34,959 bases of DNA, taken from the NCBI GenBank assembly GCA_005887925.1, contig VBLP01000012.1, positions 1 to 34,959 of the forward strand, given 5' to 3'. This DNA comes from Deltaproteobacteria bacterium (GTDB lineage Bacteria > Myxococcota_A > Polyangia > Haliangiales > Haliangiaceae). The notes beneath the pieces are model-generated. The model worked only from the letters and a program-made list of their open reading frames with translations, was not told the origin of the DNA and searched no databases. The position numbers were made by a program, and so were the translations under genes. Below are positions 26,402 through 34,959 of this stretch, piece by piece. Within the stretch, counting starts at the first letter, position 1; every line of letters begins with the position of its first letter.

Positions 26402-26884
26402 TCAGTCGGACGCCGCGACCCGGGTGGTCGCATCGAACACCAGCCGCAGCTCCGCGACCTCCGAGATCGCCTCGGCGAGCTGGAGCAGCGGCGCCGAGTG
26501 GCGCGCCTCGTCGAGGTGGATCGTGCCGCCGAGCCGCCGCTCGACGTAGGCGACGTACATGCCGCGGCGCGCGGCGACCACGACCGCGCGGAGATGAAAC
26601 AGCGGGATCGCCGCCCGCCGGCGGATGCCGAAGATCCACTGCTCGCTGCGCAGCAGGCCCTCGTCGCGATCGAACACGAGCTTGCGGCGCAGCGTGGCCA
26701 GCAGGATCCCGGCGCCGAACACCAGCGCGCCGGCGAAGACCGCCCAGATCCGGCCGACCGTCACGAGGTAGCCGCCGAGCGCGCACAGCGCCCAGCCGGT
26801 CCACGCGGTCGCGCGGGTCAGATCGAGCTCGACGCGCGAGCTGGATCGCGTCCGGATCTGCACCGAGCCCAGCCAGTCGAGCAC
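26402..26884 (-). CDS. Small membrane protein with cytosolic PH-like domain
   Basis: A 160-residue protein beginning at GTG 26884. Two hydrophobic helices (about residues 28-45 and 47-64) are followed by a beta-rich segment (KLVFDRDEGLLRSEQWIFGIRRRAAIPLFHLRAVVV) of the kind found in bacterial PH-like membrane proteins, where a strand pair reads off a basal protein sequence beside the membrane. No Shine-Dalgarno; TAGGCT lies six bases before the start. It lies between recQ and the lipoprotein gene on the same strand, with gaps of 57-78 bases. Function unknown. Confidence 0.78.
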   Translation of the reverse strand: MLDWLGSVQIRTRSSSRVELDLTRATAWTGWALCALGGYLVTVGRIWAVFAGALVFGAGILLATLRRKLVFDRDEGLLRSEQWIFGIRRRAAIPLFHLRAVVVAARRGMYVAYVERRLGGTIHLDEARHSAPLLQLAEAISEVAELRLVFDATTRVAASD

Positions 26885-26890
26885 GATCGA

Positions 26891-26896
26891 AGCCTA
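26891..26896 (-). promoter_or_regulatory. -10 box TAGGCT, leaderless start of the small membrane protein
   Basis: TAGGCT-N6-GTG on the minus strand, no ribosome binding site between. Confidence 0.45.
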
Positions 26897-26962
26897 CGGT
26901 GTTCGCGGCGCTTCGGCCAGTGCGCGGCGCGCCACGCGGCAGGGGCGCTCGCTTCGTCTCGG

Positions 26963-30241
<3,279 letters not shown>

Positions 30242-30494
30242 CCAATGTCCTCTTCACTCACACCGCCGGCCCAGCAGGAATCGATCGCGACAGCGACTGG
30301 AGGGCGCGACGCAGAGCATCCGGTGAGGCATGCCGGGGATCCCCCGGGTTCCGTTCCCCCCGGGTCCTTCCCGAGGTCTTTGTGAGCATCCTCGACTAGG
30401 ACCGCTCCGCGTGGGCTAATCATCAGCATACCAGACTCAGCAGTGCAAGGCCCTAGGAGAAGATCCGCGCCGAACTGCGTGATATCACCACACC
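30242..30494. other. Divergent intergenic region, recQ / acyltransferase
   Basis: About 250 bases with no gene. It holds a GGGGATCCCC palindrome (30335-30344) and two direct copies of CCCCCGGGT (30341-30349 and 30357-30365, 16 bases apart) that might bind a regulator. TATCAC (30483-30488) lies six bases before the acyltransferase ATG, the same distance as other leaderless -10 boxes. For recQ, candidate boxes near 30420-30440 on the minus strand are weak, but its leader has a proper Shine-Dalgarno. Confidence 0.4.
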
Positions 30495-32000
30495 ATGGCC
30501 AGTGACCGGCCGGTCCGGGAAGCCGAAAACCGGCTCGAGAGGTTCAACGCCGATCGCGAGCATCTGCTCGTGGAGGTCGAGCGCCGGGTGGTCACTCGCA
30601 AGATAGCCGAAGCACGCGCCGGTGGCGACGCCTCCCTGGAGTACGTGCTCAACGATGTCGCGTACTGCGAGATCCGCCGGCTCGAGGCGTCGCGCAAGAA
30701 CGGTGCGGTCGACCGCTGGCGCGACCTGTCGCGGCGGCTCCTCACGATGACCGAGACCGACAAGGAGGAGGAGCTGCGCAACCTCGTGCGCCACTACGGC
30801 CGCGACGTCGTCGGTAACTTCGATCCGCGCGTCTACCGCTTCGCGACCGGGGTCGCGCCGCCGCTCCTGGGCTTCGTGTTCTCGCCGATCGGCAGCCTGC
30901 GCGAGGGCATGGCCGCGGTGCGCAGCCTCGACGCGCGGGTCCACGCCGACGGCGAGATCGCGGTCGCGCGCGCGTGCGCCGAGCGCGGCACGATCGTGGT
31001 CACGCCGACGCACTCGTCGAACATGGACTCGCCGGCGATCGGCCTGGGGCTGCTCCGCGCCGGGCTGCCGCCGACCACCTACGGCGCGGGCAAGAACCTG
31101 TTTTCCAACCCGTTCATCTCGTTCTTCATGCGCAACCTCGGCGCGTACCGCGTCGATCGCCGGCTCAAGTTCGAGCTCTACAAGGACGTGCTCAAGGAGT
31201 ACTCGACCGTGCTGCTCGAGCACGGCTACCACTCGCTGTTCTTCCCCGGCGGCACGCGCTGCCGGTCCAACCTCGTCGAGAAGAACCTGAAGCTCGGCCT
31301 GCTCGGCACCACGGCGACCGCGTACAAGAACAGCGTGCGCGAGGGCGCGCCGCACAAGCGGATCTACATCGTGCCCGCGACGATCAACTACCGGCTGGTG
31401 CTCGAGGCCGAGACCCTGATCGACGACTACCTCGCCGAGACCGGCAAGAGCCGCTACATCATCAACGACGTCACCGACGACGGCGAGTCGATCGACCGCC
31501 AGGGCCGCGCGGTCGATCCGGCGAGCTTCGTGCGCGGCGCCGACGGCGAGGTCACCGACGACGACCAGCGCGACGCCGAGTACACCCGGGCGCTCGGCCG
31601 CCGGCTCGCCGCGGCGTATCCCCGGCTGACCGTGTTCCACGCGACGCACCTCGTCGCCCGCGCGGTCTACGACGCCATCGCCCGCGCGGCGGGCAGGCGC
31701 GACATCTACCGCCTGATCCGCGCGGCGCCGCAGCAGCTCGCGGTCGCCGCCGATCGCGTGGTCGAGCTGGTCGACCGGCTGCGCGCGCGGCTCGCGGATC
31801 ACCCGGCGTGGGGCGCCGAGCACCCGCGGATCGCGGGCCAGCCGGCGTCCGCGATCGTCGACGACGCGGTGCGCGGACTGTCGTCGTATCACACCCGCCC
31901 GATCGTGTCGCGCCGCGAGCATGCGCTGCACGTCGACGACGTCAAGCTGCTCTACTACTACCAGAACCGGACCGCGCACATCCCGCCGGAGGCGGTGTGA
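30495..32000 (+). CDS. PlsB-like glycerol-3-phosphate / 1-acyl acyltransferase
   Basis: A 501-residue acyltransferase. Catalytic block I is PTHSSNMDSP (H173, D178; HX4D), block II GAYRVDRR (217-223), block III FFPGGTRCRS (249-258, variant of FPEGTRS with Gly for Glu) and block IV IVPATINYR (292-300). This order is that of PlsB/PlsC-type enzymes, which acylate glycerol-3-phosphate or lysophosphatidate at the membrane. The N-terminal 120 residues are helical and charged, as in PlsB. It is the first gene of a three-gene unit with a GpsA-like gene, which supports a glycerolipid role. The Gly in block III is unusual and may alter substrate choice. Confidence 0.85.
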   Translation: MASDRPVREAENRLERFNADREHLLVEVERRVVTRKIAEARAGGDASLEYVLNDVAYCEIRRLEASRKNGAVDRWRDLSRRLLTMTETDKEEELRNLVRHYGRDVVGNFDPRVYRFATGVAPPLLGFVFSPIGSLREGMAAVRSLDARVHADGEIAVARACAERGTIVVTPTHSSNMDSPAIGLGLLRAGLPPTTYGAGKNLFSNPFISFFMRNLGAYRVDRRLKFELYKDVLKEYSTVLLEHGYHSLFFPGGTRCRSNLVEKNLKLGLLGTTATAYKNSVREGAPHKRIYIVPATINYRLVLEAETLIDDYLAETGKSRYIINDVTDDGESIDRQGRAVDPASFVRGADGEVTDDDQRDAEYTRALGRRLAAAYPRLTVFHATHLVARAVYDAIARAAGRRDIYRLIRAAPQQLAVAADRVVELVDRLRARLADHPAWGAEHPRIAGQPASAIVDDAVRGLSSYHTRPIVSRREHALHVDDVKLLYYYQNRTAHIPPEAV

Positions 32001-32923
32001 GCACCAGGCGCGACACGGTCGGCATCGCCGGCGCCGGCCCGTTCGGCACCGCGCTCGGCTCGGTGCTGGCGCGCGCCGGCCGCCGCGTCGTCCTGTGGTC
32101 GCGCGACGCCGCCGTAGTCGACGCGATCCGCAGCGCGCGGAAGAGCCCGCGGCTGCCCTCCGCTCCGCTGCCCGAGCCGCTCGAGGCGACCGCGGATCCG
32201 CGGCTCGGCGACGTGCTCGACGGCAGCCACATCGTGGTCCACGCGATCGGCGCGCTGGCGGCGCCGGGCAACGACCGCGTGTCGCAGGTCATGGAGCAGG
32301 GCCTGCCGACGCTCAAGATCGGCGCGATCGCCGGGCCGGCGCTGCCCGACGATCTCGCGGAGGGCAAGTACTCGTCGATCGTGATCGCCTCGGCGTTCGA
32401 CTAGGTGGTCGGCGAGGGCCGCCGGCTGCTCAACACGCCGCCGGCGCTGCGGGTCTACGGCTCGCGGGACGTGGTCGGCGTCGAGCTCGCGTCGGCGCTG
32501 TCGGGCGCGTACACCGTCGTGCTCGGCCTCAGCGACGGGCTCGACGTCGGCCCGGGGACGCGCGCGGTGCTGATCACGCGCGCGCTCGCCGAGGCGTCGC
32601 GGCTCGGCGTCGCGGCCGGGGCCGAGGCCCGGACGTTCAGCGGCCTGGCGGGCCTGGGCAACCTGCTGGTCCGCGGCGGCGATCGGCCCATGCCGAATCG
32701 ATCCGCGGACTACCAGCTCGGGCGCCGGCTCGCCGACGGGGTCGTCACCGCCGATGCCGCCCGGACCGAGGGCGCGCGGGCCGCGCTCGCCGGCGTCGAG
32801 CTCGCCGCGCAGCTCCGGGTGCGCATGCCGGTGCTGCAGGGCCTCGCCGCGGTGCTCACCGGGCGGCTCGAGCCCAGGCAGGTCGCCAACCTGATCGGCG
32901 ACTCGGTGGCGGAAGCCGAGTGA
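31997..32923 (+). pseudogene. gpsA: GpsA-like protein with in-frame amber codon and missing lysines
   Basis: The reading frame starts with GTG 31997, overlapping the acyltransferase stop as GTGTGA, with GGAGG four bases upstream. It has the Rossmann motif GAGPFGTALG (12-21) and, in the C-terminal half, ITRALAEASRLGVAAGAEA and FSGLAGLGNLL, clear marks of NAD(P)-dependent glycerol-3-phosphate dehydrogenase. Codon 136 (32402-32404) is TAG where VIASAFDEVV would be expected (one base from GAG). Besides that, about 25 residues around the KGI lysine are absent, the catalytic LKN reads LSG, and GLGDL reads GLGNL. Even without the amber codon the protein would probably not catalyse the usual reaction. 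It could be a pseudogene, a pseudoenzyme paralogue with a base error, or a readthrough case. Confidence 0.75.
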
Positions 32924-34068
32924 TCCGCCGCGCGCGGGTGGCCAGGCTCGTCGCGCCTGCGCTCGCCGCGGTCGCGTGGGGGCTGCTGGGCGCGCCCGGC
33001 TGCGGCCGCGGCCCGAGCGCGCCGGTCGCCGCGCGCGACGGCGTCGCGATCGCGCTGTACTACCACCCGGGCGTGCGCTACGCGGTGATCGATGACCGGC
33101 GCTGGGTCGACGTCGCCGGGGACAGCGTCGTGTTCGACCACATCGATCCGGGGGGAGGGCTGTCCTCGCTGGTGATCGAGCCGCTCGCGGGCGCGCTCGA
33201 GATCGGCGCCTGCCTGCGCGAGCGCATCGCGCCCGATGCTGCGAGCGGGCTCGCGGTGCCGGCGCTGCGCTGCGCGGTGCGCGGCCGTCCGGGGCGCTAT
33301 CTGGTGCGGCTGCTCTACATGTCGTGGGCGCTGGCCTATCGCGTCGAGCACGACATCGCGATGACCGCGCCGGATCGCGCGACGGTGGTGTCGCGGTTCG
33401 CGATCGTCGCCCCCGCGTGGCGGACGCGCGCCGAGGTCGCGGTGTTCGACGGCGTGGCGGGGGGCGAATCGCCTCCGCGCGAGCTGGCGCGCGGCACGAT
33501 CGCGCTCGACGGCGGCACGGCGCTGCTGGCGACCCCGCCGCGCGAGGTCACCGCCCGGCTGCGCCGGATCTACGACGGCGCCGTGCGCAAGCCCGACGGG
33601 CCGGACACCCGCGATCCGCGCTGGGCGCGCGACTCGCACTCGGCGGTGTGGGTCTGGCTCGAGCTCGGCGTCCCCGGCCTCGCCCCCGGCCCGGTCCACG
33701 TCCACGTCGATCTCCCCGGCGAGGCGATCCGCGACATCGACGTCCCTGCCGCCGGCCGCCGCGGCGGCGCCGCCGAGCTCCGCCTGCCGCTGTGGATCGA
33801 CGACCGGCTGCGCGGCAAGCGCGACCGCTGGACCGATGCGCCCGACGACGCGGTGCTGAGCGACCGGTTCCTGGTCTCGGTCGCCAACACCGGCGACGCG
33901 CCGCGCGAGGTCTGGATCGAGGAGCAGCTGCGAGCCGGGGCGCGCCGCACCGTCGGCCGCGCCTGGCCGAGGTCGCCCGAGGTCGACCGCCGCCGGCTGC
34001 GCATGAAGCTCACCGTCGCGCCCGGCGGGATCGAGCGCGCCGGCTTCGCGGTCGACTACGAGCGCTGA
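32920..34068 (+). CDS. Exported lipoprotein with DUF4139-like C-terminus
   Basis: A 382-residue protein starting at GTG 32920, overlapping the GpsA-like stop as GTGA. Residues 5-28 are hydrophobic and end GAPGC, a passable lipobox. The C-terminal third reads FLVSVANTGDAPREVWIEEQL, then RLRMKLTVAPGGIERAGFAVDYER, matching the strand pattern of DUF4139 (beta sandwich, NxxxxPxxVxVxExL). The rest is beta-rich with no family I recognise. It probably lies in the periplasm or outer membrane. Its coupling to lipid-synthesis-like genes is the only hint of a role. Confidence 0.75.
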   Translation: MIRRARVARLVAPALAAVAWGLLGAPGCGRGPSAPVAARDGVAIALYYHPGVRYAVIDDRRWVDVAGDSVVFDHIDPGGGLSSLVIEPLAGALEIGACLRERIAPDAASGLAVPALRCAVRGRPGRYLVRLLYMSWALAYRVEHDIAMTAPDRATVVSRFAIVAPAWRTRAEVAVFDGVAGGESPPRELARGTIALDGGTALLATPPREVTARLRRIYDGAVRKPDGPDTRDPRWARDSHSAVWVWLELGVPGLAPGPVHVHVDLPGEAIRDIDVPAAGRRGGAAELRLPLWIDDRLRGKRDRWTDAPDDAVLSDRFLVSVANTGDAPREVWIEEQLRAGARRTVGRAWPRSPEVDRRRLRMKLTVAPGGIERAGFAVDYER

Positions 34069-34078
34069 GCCGGAGAAA

Positions 34079-34117
34079 GAACGCCAAGAGATCTGGCGGA
34101 CTTAGCTCATGGCGTTC
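34079..34117 (+). terminator. Alternative hairpins after the lipoprotein gene
   Basis: GAACGCCA (34079-34086) can pair with TGGCGTTC (34110-34117), a perfect eight-base stem with a 23-base loop, or five of its bases (CGCCA 34082-34086) can pair with TGGCG (34094-34098) across a seven-base loop. The element follows the stop at 34068 and precedes the glyQ -35 box, so termination of the upstream unit is the simplest reading. No T tract. Confidence 0.4.
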
Positions 34118-34119
34118 GC

Positions 34120-34148
34120 TTGACCGCATCGCTTGCCGCGGGTAGGGT
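34120..34148 (+). promoter_or_regulatory. glyQ promoter
   Basis: TTGACC (34120-34125), 17 bases, TAGGGT (34143-34148). The ATG lies 17 bases beyond the -10 box, giving a leader of about 10 bases without a Shine-Dalgarno. Confidence 0.6.
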
Positions 34149-34165
34149 CCCCGTTCTCTGGCGCC

Positions 34166-34959
<794 letters not shown>

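Noticed and set aside
30331-30370. tRNA-like T-arm around GGTTCC
   Set aside because: The T-loop consensus (TTCRA) is not met and no acceptor or anticodon stem can be drawn.
32405-32923. Independent gene starting after the amber codon
   Set aside because: It has no own start signal and is in the same frame as the upstream half; it is the C-terminal half of the GpsA-like gene.

Overview
The window comes from a very GC-rich genome (roughly 70% or more by eye) with strong G/C preference at third codon positions. The gene content points to a myxobacterium (Myxococcota, perhaps a Haliangium/Kofleria-like lineage): a serine/threonine kinase fused to a large C-terminal propeller-like sensor, several small Cys-anchored lipoproteins, a TonB-like protein with a Pro-rich linker, a glycine-rich exported protein, and a phospho-signalling cluster with FHA, PP2C and VWA proteins. 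This placement is inference from family content; there is no rRNA or tRNA gene in the window. I see no insertion sequence, CRISPR array, tRNA or prophage.

Layout. 1-1649 (-): 5'-part of a large membrane/coiled-coil DUF4175-like protein that runs off the left edge. 1891-2896 (-): TonB-like protein broken by a frameshift. 3002-5507 (-): DUF72 protein, vapB-vapC toxin-antitoxin pair and a Tat-exported dienelactone-hydrolase-like enzyme. 5636-11699: a divergent phospho-signalling locus. On the minus strand, VWA (YegL/TerY-like), PP2C phosphatase (YegK-like), a kinase with a zinc ribbon (YegI-like) and a beta-helix/Pro-rich/transmembrane protein are tightly packed; on the plus strand is an FHA-coiled-coil protein. 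11743-16484 (-): glycine-rich lipoprotein, a decayed stretch, and an 1100-residue kinase-propeller protein. 16660-17112 (+): MaoC-like hydratase. 17116-19714 (-): ArnT/PMT-type membrane glycosyltransferase interrupted by two frameshifts. 19756-23952 (+): glycerate 2-kinase, PrmC and an Omp85-type outer-membrane protein. 23949-26884 (-): truncated lipoprotein, MATE transporter, Cys-rich lipoprotein and a small membrane protein. 26963-30241 (-): RecQ helicase with a very long acidic/arginine-rich tail. 30495-34068 (+): PlsB-like acyltransferase, a degenerate GpsA-like gene with an in-frame amber codon, and a lipoprotein, linked by GTGA overlaps. 34166-end (+): glycyl-tRNA synthetase alpha chain (partial).

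Two features stand out. First, the VWA-PP2C-kinase triad is joined to an FHA coiled-coil protein and a membrane beta-helix protein. This looks like a complete reversible Ser/Thr phosphorylation circuit with writer, eraser, reader and membrane element, and the five-part combination is not one I can name. Second, many first-in-unit genes have the same core, TANNNT followed by 5-6 bases and then the start codon, with no Shine-Dalgarno sequence. This suggests widespread leaderless transcription. Genes that have a good Shine-Dalgarno lack this short-distance box.

Four coding regions are interrupted (TonB-like, glycosyltransferase twice, GpsA-like, and a remnant near 13 kb). At least one glycosyltransferase break lies in a short G run, so base-calling or assembly error must be considered alongside real decay.
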